64,000 bases of DNA from the NCBI RefSeq assembly GCF_002001015.1, contig NZ_MUNO01000008.1, forward strand, positions 1-64,000. Reading direction: 5' to 3'. A program made the translations under genes and the position numbers. This DNA is from Polaromonas sp. A23 (GTDB lineage Bacteria; Pseudomonadota; Gammaproteobacteria; Burkholderiales; Burkholderiaceae_C). Shown one piece after another: positions 43,585 through 54,558 of this stretch (its first letter is position 1; the number at the start of each line of letters is the position of its first letter). The notes beneath the pieces were generated by a model that made no database searches, was not told the origin of the DNA, and saw only the letters and a program-made list of their open reading frames with translations.

Positions 43585-45084
43585 TTAACCAAGTTTTTTC
43601 TTCAGCAGCTCGTTGACCTGCGTCGGGTTGGCCTTGCCCTTGGTGGCCTTCATGGCTTGGCCCACCAGTGCGTTGAAGGCTTTTGCGTTACCGGCACGGA
43701 CTTCGTCGACGTTTTTGGTGTTCGCCGCGAGTACTTCGTCGATGATTTTTTCCAGCTCGCCGGTGTCGCTCATCTGCTTGAGGCCCTTGGCTTCGATCAC
43801 AGCGTCGACGTCTTGACCTTCGCCTGTCCACAAGGCGTCAAACACCTGTTTGGCGGCATTGTTCGAGATCGTGCCATCCGCAATGCGATCTACGAGTTTT
43901 GCGAGCTGGTCCGCGCCAACAGCTGAAGCTTCAATGGATTTTTCTTCGCTATTGAGGCGCCGGGACAACTCGCCCATTACCCAGTTGCTTGCCAGCTTGG
44001 CCTGTTTGCTGGCAGTGGCGACCGCCTCGAAGTAGGCGGCCGTGGCCTTGTTTTGCGTCAGCTGGCCGGCATCGTATTCCGGCAGGCCATAGTCAGCAAC
44101 GAAACGCGCAGCCATGACGCGCGGCAGCTCACTCATGTCGGCGCGTGTGCGCTCCACCCATTCGCGCGAAATCACCAATGGCGGCAGGTCCGGATCGGGG
44201 AAATAGCGGTAGTCTGCCGCGTCTTCCTTGGTACGCATGCTGCGTGTTTCTCCGGTGTCCGGGTCGAACAGTACGGTGGCCTGCTGAATCGCATGGCCGT
44301 CCTCGATCTGTTCAATCTGCCAGCGCACTTCGTAGTCGATGGCCTGCTGCATGAACTTGAAGCTGTTCAGGTTCTTGATCTCGCGGCGCGTGCCCAGCTC
44401 AGCGCCTGGCTTGCGCACTGAAACGTTGGCGTCGCAGCGGAAGCTGCCTTCCTGCATGTTGCCGTCGCAAATGCCTATCCAGGTGACGATCTTGTGCAGC
44501 TCTTTCGCGTAAGCCACGGCTTCAGCCGAGGAACGCATGTCGGGCTCGGTCACGATCTCGAGCAGCGGCGTGCCGGCGCGGTTCAGGTCAATGCCGCTTT
44601 GGCCAATGAAGTCTTCGTGCAGCGATTTGCCCGCGTCTTCCTCCAGGTGGGCGCGCACAAGGCGCACGGATTTTTTTTCGTCGCCCAGGAAAAACTCTAC
44701 GATGCCGCCCTGCACGACCGGAATCTCGAACTGGCTAATCTGGTAACCCTTGGGAAGATCGGGGTAAAAATAATTCTTGCGCGCAAACACGCTGCTTTCG
44801 GCAATGTGCGCATTGACGGCCAGGCCGAACTCAATCGCACGCTGGACGGCGCCCTTGTTCATGACCGGCAGCGCGCCGGGCAGGGCAAAGTCCACCGCAG
44901 ACGCCTGCGTGTTTGGCTCGGCACCAAACGCGGTGGAAGCGCGGCTGAAAATTTTCGACTGCGTGGTCAGTTGCGTGTGAGTCTCAAAGCCGATGATGAC
45001 TTCATAACCTTGCACCAATGGTCCGGTGGGCCGGCCGGCCTGCATCTGGGCGAAGGAGTTCACGGGGGGTGGGGTCTGACTCAT
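43585..45084 (-). CDS. gatB: Asp/Glu-tRNA(Asn/Gln) amidotransferase subunit B
   Basis: This 499-residue GatB binds the misacylated tRNA and activates it for amidation. It has [59 protein letters not shown] and a C-terminal tail domain ending ELLKKKLG. The start ATG is at 45084, 12 nt after the gatA stop. It is the last gene of the gatC-gatA-gatB operon. Confidence 0.96.
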   Translation of the reverse strand: MSQTPPPVNSFAQMQAGRPTGPLVQGYEVIIGFETHTQLTTQSKIFSRASTAFGAEPNTQASAVDFALPGALPVMNKGAVQRAIEFGLAVNAHIAESSVFARKNYFYPDLPKGYQISQFEIPVVQGGIVEFFLGDEKKSVRLVRAHLEEDAGKSLHEDFIGQSGIDLNRAGTPLLEIVTEPDMRSSAEAVAYAKELHKIVTWIGICDGNMQEGSFRCDANVSVRKPGAELGTRREIKNLNSFKFMQQAIDYEVRWQIEQIEDGHAIQQATVLFDPDTGETRSMRTKEDAADYRYFPDPDLPPLVISREWVERTRADMSELPRVMAARFVADYGLPEYDAGQLTQNKATAAYFEAVATASKQAKLASNWVMGELSRRLNSEEKSIEASAVGADQLAKLVDRIADGTISNNAAKQVFDALWTGEGQDVDAVIEAKGLKQMSDTGELEKIIDEVLAANTKNVDEVRAGNAKAFNALVGQAMKATKGKANPTQVNELLKKKLG

Positions 45085-45096
45085 TTTCAGGATCAC

Positions 45097-46605
45097 TCAA
45101 ATGCCTTGGGGCTGGCGCATGTGCCAATCGGTCGCCAGCTGGAACTGGTGGGCAGCACTCAGCAATTGCGCCTCTTTGAAGTAGTTGCCGATCAGTTGCA
45201 GGCCAACAGGCATGTGGTGCTCGCCAAAACCGGCCGGCGCGCTCATGCCGGGCAGGCCTGCCAGGCTGGACGATAGGGTGTAAATGTCGGCCAGGTAGTT
45301 GGCCACCGGGTCGTCCGATTTTTCGCCGATTTTCCAGGCCACAGTCGGTGACACCGGGCCGGCAATGATGTCGCACTGCGCAAAGGCCTTCTGGAAATCC
45401 TCGGCGATCAACCGGCGGATTTTTTGCGCTTTCAGGTAGTAAGCGTCGTAGTAGCCGTGCGACAGCACATAGGTGCCGATCATGATGCGGCGCGTCACTT
45501 CGTCGCCAAAACCTTCGGAACGAGACTTCTTGTACATGTCGGTGAGGTCGCCGTAGTGCGCCGCGCGGTGGCCATAACGCACCCCGTCAAAACGGCTCAG
45601 GTTGCTGCTGGCCTCGGCCGGCGCAATCACGTAATAGACCGGGATCGACAACTCGGTCAGCGGCAGACTCACGTCCACCAGCGTTGCGCCCAGTTTTTCG
45701 AACTCGGCCAGGGCGGCGCGCACAGCTTTGAGCACCTCGGCCGAGCAGCCAGTGCCGAAAAACTGGGTGGGGAGGCCAATTCTCAAGCCTTTTAGGGGCT
45801 CAGCCCTTTGTTCTCGGGTACTGGTAGCTATCAAATCAGTAGCATAGTCGAGGGCGGGCAGATCCAGCGAGGTGGAGTCCCGGTCCGGGTCGGGGCCGGC
45901 CATGCTGGACAGCAACAACGCGCAATCGAGTGCACTGCGCGCCATCGGCCCCGCCTGATCCAGGCTGGAGGCAAAAGCAACCATGCCGTAACGCGAGCAG
46001 CGGCCATAGGTCGGCTTGATGCCGGTGATGCCGGTCAGGGCTGCCGGCTGGCGAATCGAGCCGCCAGTGTCGGTGCCGGTCGCTGCCGGCACAAGCCGTG
46101 CGGCCACCGCGGCCGCCGAGCCGCCCGAGGAACCGCCGGGTATGCGGCTGGTGTCCCAGGGGTTTTGCACCGGTTTATAGGCGCTGTTGTCATTGCCCGA
46201 ACCCATGGCGAACTCGTCGCAGTTGAGCTTGCCCAGGGTAACCATGCCGGCGCCGTGCGTCACGCCCAGCTTGCTGACCACCGTGGCATCAAACGGGCTG
46301 CGGTAGTTGTCCAGCATCTTCGAGCCGGCGGTGGTCGGGAAGTCGCGCGTGACAAAAATGTCCTTGTGCGCCAGCGGCACGCCCAGCAGCGGGGTGCGTT
46401 CGCCAGCGGCCAGCCGCGCGTCGGCAGCGCGCGCCTGCGCGAGCGAAACTTCGGCATCGGTGGCCAGGAAGGCGCCCAGGCTGTCCTGCTGCCGGATGCG
46501 CTCGAGGAAATGTTGTGTCACCTCCACGCTGGAGACTTCACGCGCAGCGAGTTTTGCTGCCAGTTGGGCGACGCCGAGGTCGTGCAAATCTTTAGGGAGA
46601 CTCAT
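45097..46605 (-). CDS. gatA: Asp/Glu-tRNA(Asn/Gln) amidotransferase subunit A
   Basis: This 502-residue amidase-signature glutaminase of GatCAB has the catalytic Lys in [10 protein letters not shown], cis-Ser in [14 protein letters not shown] and Ser in [14 protein letters not shown]. About 16-20 residues before [12 protein letters not shown] ([14 protein letters not shown]) are encoded by a family A repeat and extend a surface loop compared with the family. It overlaps gatC by one nucleotide. Confidence 0.95.
   Translation of the reverse strand: MSLPKDLHDLGVAQLAAKLAAREVSSVEVTQHFLERIRQQDSLGAFLATDAEVSLAQARAADARLAAGERTPLLGVPLAHKDIFVTRDFPTTAGSKMLDNYRSPFDATVVSKLGVTHGAGMVTLGKLNCDEFAMGSGNDNSAYKPVQNPWDTSRIPGGSSGGSAAAVAARLVPAATGTDTGGSIRQPAALTGITGIKPTYGRCSRYGMVAFASSLDQAGPMARSALDCALLLSSMAGPDPDRDSTSLDLPALDYATDLIATSTREQRAEPLKGLRIGLPTQFFGTGCSAEVLKAVRAALAEFEKLGATLVDVSLPLTELSIPVYYVIAPAEASSNLSRFDGVRYGHRAAHYGDLTDMYKKSRSEGFGDEVTRRIMIGTYVLSHGYYDAYYLKAQKIRRLIAEDFQKAFAQCDIIAGPVSPTVAWKIGEKSDDPVANYLADIYTLSSSLAGLPGMSAPAGFGEHHMPVGLQLIGNYFKEAQLLSAAHQFQLATDWHMRQPQGI
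45787..45846. repeat. Family A repeat, in-frame copy inside gatA
   Basis: The copy reads CCTTTTAGGGGCTCAGCCCT, then GTACTGGTAGCTATCAAATC and AGTAGCAT. It lies in an essential gene without disrupting the frame. Confidence 0.8.
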
Positions 46606-46904
46606 TATTCGATGACCCGGGGAACTAGGAACAGACCGCGCTCGACGGCGGGGGCGCTTTTCTGGCTTTCCTCGCGCTGGTTGGGCTCGGTCACGACATC
46701 CTCGCGAAGGCGCAGGGCGACCTGGCCCAATACGGCTGCCGGATGGGCAAGGGGCTCAACCCCTTCCGTATTGACCGCATCCATCTGTTCAACGAGGGCA
46801 AAAAAGCCGTTGAGTTGCTGGAGCGTGTGTTCGATTTCTTCGGGGCGCAGCTCCAGCCTTGCCAGGTTGGCAACGCGAGCGATGTCTTGAGATGTCAATG
46901 CCAT
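46605..46904 (-). CDS. gatC: Asp/Glu-tRNA(Asn/Gln) amidotransferase subunit C
   Basis: This 99-residue chaperone-like subunit has [20 protein letters not shown] and the conserved EGVEPLAHP. The ATG at 46904 gives the normal length; readings extended upstream have no family support. It is the first gene of gatCAB, divergent from mreB across a 240-bp region that must hold both promoters. Confidence 0.95.
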   Translation of the reverse strand: MALTSQDIARVANLARLELRPEEIEHTLQQLNGFFALVEQMDAVNTEGVEPLAHPAAVLGQVALRLREDVVTEPNQREESQKSAPAVERGLFLVPRVIE

Positions 46905-47081
46905 GGGTAAAAAGAGGGGCTGAAACCGGGTGTAAAGATGAAATAATGGGCAGGGTGCCGCCCGGTGATTTACAGGGGATGCGTTATTATCCCGCCTTTG
47001 ATGCGAAATCAGGGCTGGATGCACGCTTTAGGCGCTGGAATCAGGGTGTTACCCATCTCCTCGTTTATCGGCTCTCTTTGA

Positions 47082-48188
<1,107 letters not shown>

Positions 48189-48269
48189 GCCGGGGCGCCG
48201 GGTGCGCGTGACTGCCTGCACTGCTTCGCATTACAAGGCACGCACCCGCGGCCCGTTTGACAGCCCATC

Positions 48270-49187
48270 ATGCCTTTAGGAACCCTGGACCGCACGCCGC
48301 CCCCCTTCTTCAAACAGGGGCCGTCGGCGTTGTCCAAGTTGATGTTTTTCAGTGCGCTGGCCTTGTTCCTGATGGTCGCGGACCTGCGCTTCAAGATTAC
48401 CCAGCCGATTCGTGCCGCGGTGGCCACCGCGCTTTACCCGGTGCAGTGGCTGGCTCTCCAGCCGGTCCGGGCCGTGCAGCATGGCGGCGGTTATTTCACT
48501 GCGCTCAGTCAGGCACGGGCCAGCGAAGAAGAGGCCCATAAAAAACTGGCCTTCCAGTCCTTGCGCGCCAGCCAGGTCGAGCAGCTCGCACAGGAAAATT
48601 CACGCCTGAGAAAACTGCTGGGCTTGCGTGAGCAACTGGCTATCTCCGGTGTGGCGGCGCAGGTGCTGTACGACGCCCCGGATCCCTACACGCGCAAAGT
48701 CATCATTGACCGGGGACTGGTCCAAGGCGTGGAGTTGGGCTCGCCGGTGCTCGATGAATTCGGTGTGCTGGGGCAGGTGACCCGTGTCCATCCGTTGGTC
48801 AGCGAGGTTACCCTGGTGATCGATCGTGAGCTGGCTATTCCCGTGCTGAACACCCGAACAGGCGAGCGCAGCGTGGCCTTTGGCGAGCCTTCGGCCTATG
48901 GTGGGGGGCTGGAGCTGCGGTTCATGGGCAGCAACTCTGATGTGCAGAAGGACGACCTGCTGACGACCAGTGGCGTAGACGGTGTTTATCCTTCCGGTCT
49001 CCCGGTGGCCAAGGTCGACAGGATAGAGCGGCGAGCCGAGTCGGCGTTCGCCCGAATTTATTGCACGCCGCAGGCCAAGGTGAATGCGGCGGTCCATGTC
49101 ATGGTGGTCAAGCCGGTTTCGGGCGGGGAGTTGCCACCGCCGGCGGCGGAGCCTGTGGGCCCAATCACCAAAGGAGGCCGTAAATGA
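48270..49187 (+). CDS. mreC: Cell-shape protein MreC
   Basis: This is a 305-residue bitopic protein. One TM helix lies at about 20-40, a coiled coil at about 70-110 (QSLRASQVEQLAQENSRLRK), then the MreC beta domain (VIIDRGLVQGVELGSPVLDE, DLLTTSGVDGVYPSGLPVAK). It links cytoplasmic MreB to periplasmic PBP2. It overlaps mreD by 4 nt. Confidence 0.96.
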   Translation: MPLGTLDRTPPPFFKQGPSALSKLMFFSALALFLMVADLRFKITQPIRAAVATALYPVQWLALQPVRAVQHGGGYFTALSQARASEEEAHKKLAFQSLRASQVEQLAQENSRLRKLLGLREQLAISGVAAQVLYDAPDPYTRKVIIDRGLVQGVELGSPVLDEFGVLGQVTRVHPLVSEVTLVIDRELAIPVLNTRTGERSVAFGEPSAYGGGLELRFMGSNSDVQKDDLLTTSGVDGVYPSGLPVAKVDRIERRAESAFARIYCTPQAKVNAAVHVMVVKPVSGGELPPPAAEPVGPITKGGRK

Positions 49188-49702
49188 TCATGCCCTCGGG
49201 CCAGCAACTGCTGTTGCCGGCCAATCCGTTTTTCATCTGGACCAGCCTGATCGTCGCCCTGTTGCTGGACATGCTTCCGCTGGGGCGCGTGCCCTGGATG
49301 CCCGACTTCCTGGCGCTGGTGCTGGTGTTCTGGAACGTTCACCAGCCGCAGCGCGTCGGTATCGGCCTGGCCTTCATGTTTGGCTTGGGCATGGATGTGC
49401 ACCAGTCCGCGCTGCTTGGACAGCATGCGCTGGCGTACACAGCCTTGAGTTTTTTTGCCACCATGATTCATCGTCGCCTGCTGTGGTTCACGGTGCCTTC
49501 GCAGGCGCTGCAGATCTTGCCGCTGTTTGCGGTGGCGCACGGCGTGGAGATACTCATCCGACTGATCAGCGGCGGTACTTTTCCCGGCTGGGTGTTGCTG
49601 CTCGCGCCGGTCGGCGAATCCCTTCTGTGGCCGGTGGTCAGTGTGATGCTCTTGGCCCCGCAACGCCGGGCGCCCAATCCGGATGAGAATCGGCCCTTGT
49701 GA
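49184..49702 (+). CDS. mreD: Cell-shape protein MreD
   Basis: This 172-residue inner-membrane protein has about five helices, with FIWTSLIVALLLDMLPLGR and FMFGLGMDVHQSALLGQHAL typical of MreD. It is coupled to mreC by overlap. A family B repeat follows immediately after its stop. Confidence 0.93.
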   Translation: MIMPSGQQLLLPANPFFIWTSLIVALLLDMLPLGRVPWMPDFLALVLVFWNVHQPQRVGIGLAFMFGLGMDVHQSALLGQHALAYTALSFFATMIHRRLLWFTVPSQALQILPLFAVAHGVEILIRLISGGTFPGWVLLLAPVGESLLWPVVSVMLLAPQRRAPNPDENRPL

Positions 49703-49703
49703 T

Positions 49704-49800
49704 GCCCCCACGGTCGTTCACTTCGTGTAACTCCCTGCCCCCTGAGGGGGCCGCTGCGCCTGCGGACTGGCAAAGCCAGATCCGCGGCCCCTGCTTGATT
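49704..49800. repeat. Family B repeat between mreD and mrdA
   Basis: It is in the same orientation as the copy at 29230 (TGCCCCCACGGTCGTTCACT, CCTGCCCCCTGAGGGGGCCG, GGCCCCTGCTTGATTGAA), about 85% similar by eye. It is placed inside the cell-shape operon. Confidence 0.8.
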
Positions 49801-49868
49801 GAAGAGCAGCGCGGGCATTTGTTTCGCTTGTTGCGTGCACTTTCCGGCAGTTGTAGAGTTACACGGCC

Positions 49869-51938
49869 ATGACTGAACTGCGCAACGTCGAAGCCGACCT
49901 TTCCCGCTTTCGGACGCGGGTGCTTGTGGCGGGCCTGGTCATCCTGTTTGCCTTCATCCTGGTGGCGACGCGGCTGGTCTACCTTCAGGTGGTGCGGCAT
50001 GAGGAATTCAATGCGCAGGCCGAGAGCAACCGCACGGCCGTGGTTCCCATCGTGCCCAACCGGGGGCTGATTCTGGACCGCAACGGCATTGTGCTGGCCA
50101 CCAACTACTCGGCCTACACACTGGAAATTACGCCTTCGAAAGTGGCCGATCTGGAGCAAACCATTGAAGCACTCGGGCGTCTGGTGGATATCCAGCCTCG
50201 CGACAAACGCCGCTTCAAGAAGTTGCGCGAGGAGTCCAGGACCTTCGAGTCCCTGCCCATCCGCACCCGCTTGACGGACCAGGAGGTGGCACGTTTTGCG
50301 GCCCAGCGTTTCCGCTTTCCCGGTGTCGACATCAAGGCGCGGCTGTTTCGCAGCTACCCGCATGGCGAATTGGCCAGCCATGTGGTGGGGTATATCGGAC
50401 GCATCAACCGTGCTGAAAAGGAAAAAATCGAAGAGGGCGACGAAGACGGCAACTACCGCGGAACCGACTACATCGGAAAGCTGGGGGTGGAGCAGAGTTT
50501 TGAAACGCAGCTGCACGGCCATACCGGCGTTGAGCAGGTTGAAACTTCTGCAGGCGGCCGGGCAATTCGTAAACTCGCAAGCAGCCCGGCCACCCCGGGC
50601 GACACCGTCATGCTGTCGATTGACATCAAGCTCCAGAAGCTGGTGGAGGACTTGTTCGGCGAGCGGCGCGGTGCACTGGTGGCGCTGGATCCCGCAACCG
50701 GGGAAGTGTTGGCCTTTGTCAGCAAACCGACCTTCGACCCCAACCTGTTTGTCGACGGCATTGATGGCGAAAGCTGGCAGGCGCTCAACGAATCGATCGA
50801 CAAGCCGCTGCTCAATCGCGCGTTGCGCGGAACCTACCCGCCTGGCTCCACCTACAAGCCGTTCATGGCTCTGGCGGCGCTGGAGTCCGGAAAGCGCCAG
50901 CCTGGCAGCATCACCAACGACACCGGTTCCTGGATGTTTGGCGGCCACCAGTTCCGCAGCCACGGGGCCGGGCTCGGGCCGGTGGACATGTACCAGAGCA
51001 TTGTGAAGTCGAGCAACGTCTACTACTACTCGCTGGCCAACGACCTTGGCGTGGACGCCATGCACGATTTCATGAAGCCGCTGGGTTTCGGGCAGATCAC
51101 GGGTATCGATATCAACGGCGAGGTGCGCGGGGTGCTGCCCAGCCAGGAATGGAAGCGCAAGACCTACAAGCGGACCGACCAACAGAAATGGTACCCGGGC
51201 GAAACCATTTCGCTCGGCATCGGCCAGGGTTACAACGCGTTTACCATGCTGCAATTGGCGCAGGCCACAGCCACGCTGGCCAACAATGGCATGCAGCACA
51301 AGCCGCAGCTGGTGATCGCCACCCAGAACTCCATGACACGGGACATTGAGCCGATAGCGCCGAAGCCTGCGCAAGACCTGGGCTACAAGCCGGAAAACGT
51401 GGCCGTGATTCGCAAGGCCCTGGTGGGCGTGACCCAGGAGGGCACCTCGACCCGTGTGTTTGCCGGGGCGGCTTATCTCAGCGGAGGAAAGACGGGTACA
51501 GCCCAGGCTGTGGGTGTCGGGCAGAAAGACAAGTATGACGCCCGCAAGCTCGAAGAGCATCAACGCGATCATGCCCTCTATATAGCCTTTGCCCCCGCGG
51601 ACAAACCCAAAATCGCTTTGGCCGTGGTGGTGGAAAACGCCGGCTTTGGCGCCGCCCACGCAGCGCCCATCGCGCGGCGTGTTTTTGACTACGTGCTGTT
51701 GGGGCAATACCCCAGCGAAGTGGACATGGCTGCGGTTCAGAAAGGTCTGGCAGGCGCGCCGATCGGCAAGCCGCGGCAGGCATCCGAGATGACCGGGTTG
51801 CTGGCTGCAGGTGCCGGCGGTACCGCGCAGCAGACCGGGGCCTCTGCGGCAGCGAACGCCGCCAAGGCAGCGGCGATTGCCGAAGCCCTCAGCAAGCTCA
51901 CGCCGGCTGCGCCGCCCCAGGACGCCTACCCCGACTAA
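49869..51938 (+). CDS. mrdA: Penicillin-binding protein 2 (elongasome transpeptidase)
   Basis: This 689-residue class B PBP has a TM anchor at about 18-40, a dimerisation domain, then the transpeptidase with the nucleophile S327 in GSTYKPF, SSN at 381-383 and KTG at 540-542. The C-terminal 50 residues are Ala/Thr-rich. The usual partner rodA (mrdB) is not downstream; the next gene is on the other strand. Confidence 0.96.
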   Translation: MTELRNVEADLSRFRTRVLVAGLVILFAFILVATRLVYLQVVRHEEFNAQAESNRTAVVPIVPNRGLILDRNGIVLATNYSAYTLEITPSKVADLEQTIEALGRLVDIQPRDKRRFKKLREESRTFESLPIRTRLTDQEVARFAAQRFRFPGVDIKARLFRSYPHGELASHVVGYIGRINRAEKEKIEEGDEDGNYRGTDYIGKLGVEQSFETQLHGHTGVEQVETSAGGRAIRKLASSPATPGDTVMLSIDIKLQKLVEDLFGERRGALVALDPATGEVLAFVSKPTFDPNLFVDGIDGESWQALNESIDKPLLNRALRGTYPPGSTYKPFMALAALESGKRQPGSITNDTGSWMFGGHQFRSHGAGLGPVDMYQSIVKSSNVYYYSLANDLGVDAMHDFMKPLGFGQITGIDINGEVRGVLPSQEWKRKTYKRTDQQKWYPGETISLGIGQGYNAFTMLQLAQATATLANNGMQHKPQLVIATQNSMTRDIEPIAPKPAQDLGYKPENVAVIRKALVGVTQEGTSTRVFAGAAYLSGGKTGTAQAVGVGQKDKYDARKLEEHQRDHALYIAFAPADKPKIALAVVVENAGFGAAHAAPIARRVFDYVLLGQYPSEVDMAAVQKGLAGAPIGKPRQASEMTGLLAAGAGGTAQQTGASAAANAAKAAAIAEALSKLTPAAPPQDAYPD

Positions 51939-51965
51939 GTCTTCGGAGACGTCTCGTTACCGTAG

Positions 51966-52727
51966 CTATTTCAGGAAGGCGTCGAAGGCGGTTTTCAGGA
52001 TCAGCGCGCTGACCACGACGATAAACACCACGCGCACAAAACCAGCGCCGTGTTTAAGCGCCAGGCGTGTACCCAGCACGCTGCCCACCACATTGGCCAG
52101 GGCCATGGTCAGCGCGAAATGCCACCAGACGTGCCCCTTGTAGGCAAACAGGAGCAGTGCGGCGAGGTTGGTCGCGGTGTTGAGCAACTTGGCAGAAGCT
52201 GAGGCGGTCAAGAAGTCATAGCCCAGCCAGCGGACAAACAGGAAGACAAAAAAACTGCCGGTGCCCGGGCCAAAAAAACCGTCGTAAAAACCCAGCAGCA
52301 CACCGATGGTGCAGGCGGCCCAGGTTTCCGCACGGCCGGAAAAACGTGGCGCATGAGTGCGCCCCAGTTCCTTGCGGGCCAGGGTGTAGATCAGCACCGC
52401 CAGAAGTACAAAAGGCAAAACCTTGCGCAGAAAACCGGGGGAAATGACCGTGACCAGCCAGGCGCCCGCAAAAGAACCGGCAAAACCAGCCAGAGCGGCT
52501 GGCAGCAGGGCGGCCCAGCGCATGTCGACACGCCGGGCGTATTGCACTGTAGCCACCGCAGTGCCCCAGACTGAGGCGCCTTTATTGACGCCAAACAGCG
52601 TTGCCGGATGTGTTGTGGGGAAAACAGCGAACAGCGCTGGCACCAGCACCAACCCTCCGCCGCCCACGATGGAGTCCACGAAGCCTGCCAGCAGGGAGGC
52701 GAGCGAAACAATCACTAATTCCATCAA
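51966..52727 (-). CDS. TauE/SafE-family (YfcA-like) membrane permease
   Basis: This 253-residue protein has about seven helices. The family signatures are LLAGFVDSIVGGGGLVLVPAL near the N-terminus and GFYDGFFGPGTGSFFVFLFV in the middle repeat. Members export sulfite, sulfoacetate or related anions. It stands alone, convergent with mrdA. Confidence 0.88.
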   Translation of the reverse strand: MMELVIVSLASLLAGFVDSIVGGGGLVLVPALFAVFPTTHPATLFGVNKGASVWGTAVATVQYARRVDMRWAALLPAALAGFAGSFAGAWLVTVISPGFLRKVLPFVLLAVLIYTLARKELGRTHAPRFSGRAETWAACTIGVLLGFYDGFFGPGTGSFFVFLFVRWLGYDFLTASASAKLLNTATNLAALLLFAYKGHVWWHFALTMALANVVGSVLGTRLALKHGAGFVRVVFIVVVSALILKTAFDAFLK

Positions 52728-52786
52728 GGAATTGTCTCATTGGATGTGCGGCAGTCCGTCTGGAGGCTTGTAGCCAGCGCACAGGC

Positions 52787-52816
52787 AAAAAAAAGCACCG
52801 GACTTGCCGGTGCTTT
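52787..52816 (-). terminator. Orphan rho-independent terminator, minus strand
   Basis: The stem AGCACCGG/CCGGTGCT (extendable by A-T pairs) with an ACTTG loop is followed on the minus strand by eight T. No minus-strand gene precedes it up to the amt gene, so it should end an unannotated transcript from the 52830-53010 region. A second hairpin (GCAAGC-ACTTG-GCTTGC, 52879-52895) lies in that region. Confidence 0.8.
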
Positions 52817-53013
52817 GAAAAAACATTTCGTTGAATGTCAGTGTTGTTCTGATTGTGTGTTTGTCTCCTCGGCCCTCTGCAAGCACTTGGCTTGCATACA
52901 GACCATCCAATGTAATCCTCGCACCCGTCTAGTGCATCGGGATTTTCCCTTCCCCGGTGCCTCAATCGAGGCCTTCCTGTGGCTCCCCCGGGAGCGGGGC
53001 CTCAAAAACGGCT

Positions 53014-53029
53014 TGGCACGACTTATGCC
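53014..53029 (+). promoter_or_regulatory. Sigma-54-type promoter of the ammonium transporter gene
   Basis: TGGCACGACTTATGCC has the GG-N10-GC spacing of RpoN promoters (GG at 53015, GC at 53027) and lies about 52 nt before the amt start. Ammonium transporter genes are typically NtrC/RpoN-controlled. A clear NtrC palindrome is not evident; GTGCATC and GGTGCC halves at 52930-52960 are weak candidates. The -12 element is imperfect (ATGCC for TTGCA). Confidence 0.65.
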
Positions 53030-53080
53030 TGTTACGAATTGTTCAGCCGATGGGAACACAGCAGCAACAACGGGAATCAC

Positions 53081-54544
53081 ATGCACTACAAGCGGTTCGT
53101 CATACTGGGTTGGGGACTTTGCATTCTGTTGGCCGCTCCCCTGGCGGGGGCCCAGGTCGCGGCACCCGCCGATCCGGCCTCGGCGGTACCCGCCGTCAGT
53201 GCGCCTGCACCAACTCCTGCACCCGCCACACCGGTACTTGTCGCACCGCTTGCGGTAGCGGCTGCACCAGCACCGGTCCCAGCACCCCTGACCCGGCCCG
53301 GCCTGGTGCCCGCCGGCAGCCTCAACGGTGCCGACACGGCCTGGATGATGACGTCGACGGCCCTGGTTCTCCTCATGACCCTGCCGGGCATTGCCCTGTT
53401 CTATGGCGGCATGGTGCGCAAGAAAAACGTACTCAATACCATGGCTTGTGTGGTGGCGATCTGCGCCATCGTCAGCCTGCTATGGTTTGCCGTCGGGTAC
53501 TCGCTGGCCTTCACGCCGGGTAACGGCGCACTGGGTCGCTACATCGGCGGTGGCGAACGGCTGTGGTTTGCCGGGCTGGATTACGTCAAGGATACGCAGC
53601 AAGTGGCGGTCAGCCACCTTGCCCCGAATATTCCGGAGTCGGTGTACGCGATGTTCCAGCTGACCTTTGCCATCATCACGGCGGCGCTGGTGGTGGGCTC
53701 TTTTGTGGAGCGCATGCGGTTTTCCGCCGTGCTGTGCTTTATCAGCCTGTGGACCGTGATGGTCTATGCACCAGTTGCGCATTGGGTCTGGGAGCCCAGT
53801 GGCTGGCTGGCCCAATTGGGGGCGCTTGATTTTGCGGGTGGTTCGGTCGTCCATATCAATGCCGGCGTGGCCGGACTGGTTTGCGCCTATGTCCTCGGGC
53901 CGCGCCGCGGTTACGGCCGCGAGGCTTTTACTCCCTTCAATCTGGGGCTAACCATGGCCGGCGCTGGCATGCTCTGGGTCGGTTGGTTCGGCTTTAATGC
54001 GGGCTCGGCGGTTGCTTCCGACGGGCGGGCGGGCCTGGCGATGGCGGTGACGCACATCGCGGCAGCGGCTGGTGCCCTGTCGTGGATGGTGGCCGAATGG
54101 ATGGTGCGCGGACGCCCCACCTTGTTGGGCCTGTGCTCCGGGTTGGTGGCCGGGCTGGTGGCCATCACGCCGGCTGCCGGTTTTGTCTCGCCCCGCGCGG
54201 CTCTGGCCATCGGATTGATCGCTGGCGTGGCCTGCTACTGGGGGGCGACCGGGCTCAAACGCCTGCTCAATGCTGACGACTCCCTCGACGTGTTCGGTGT
54301 GCATGGTGTCGGCGGCATTGTCGGTTCGCTGCTGACCGGGGTGTTTGCCAGCAAAACCATCTCCGGCGTGGAAGGCAGCTTGCTGACCCAGGCCATCGGC
54401 GCGGGCGCGGTGCTGTGCTACAGCCTGGTCATGACAGCCATCGCACTCTGGATCACTTCCCTGTTTGTCAGCCTGCGGGTCGGCGACAGTCCCGAATCCG
54501 ACGGCCTGGACATTGCCCAGCATGCTGAGCGGATGGGCACCTGA
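53081..54544 (+). CDS. amt: Ammonium transporter
   Basis: This is a 487-residue channel with a signal peptide (WGLCILLAAPLAGAQ). It is followed by an unusual Ala/Pro-rich spacer at about 25-70, then eleven helices of the Amt core (TLPGIALFYGGMVRKKNVLN, GGSVVHINAGVAGLV with a pore His, VFGVHGVGGIVGSLLTGVF with the second pore His). It imports ammonium under nitrogen limitation. No glnK gene is adjacent. The ATG at 53081 fits the sigma-54 promoter 52 nt upstream. Confidence 0.95.
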   Translation: MHYKRFVILGWGLCILLAAPLAGAQVAAPADPASAVPAVSAPAPTPAPATPVLVAPLAVAAAPAPVPAPLTRPGLVPAGSLNGADTAWMMTSTALVLLMTLPGIALFYGGMVRKKNVLNTMACVVAICAIVSLLWFAVGYSLAFTPGNGALGRYIGGGERLWFAGLDYVKDTQQVAVSHLAPNIPESVYAMFQLTFAIITAALVVGSFVERMRFSAVLCFISLWTVMVYAPVAHWVWEPSGWLAQLGALDFAGGSVVHINAGVAGLVCAYVLGPRRGYGREAFTPFNLGLTMAGAGMLWVGWFGFNAGSAVASDGRAGLAMAVTHIAAAAGALSWMVAEWMVRGRPTLLGLCSGLVAGLVAITPAAGFVSPRAALAIGLIAGVACYWGATGLKRLLNADDSLDVFGVHGVGGIVGSLLTGVFASKTISGVEGSLLTQAIGAGAVLCYSLVMTAIALWITSLFVSLRVGDSPESDGLDIAQHAERMGT

Positions 54545-54558
54545 TGGAGGGCCACAAC

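Noticed and set aside
52838-53086. An 82-codon minus-strand frame in the amt leader as the gene ended by the orphan terminator.
   Set aside because: It has no Shine-Dalgarno, overlaps the amt start and has a Cys/Arg-rich composition without features; a non-coding RNA is more likely.
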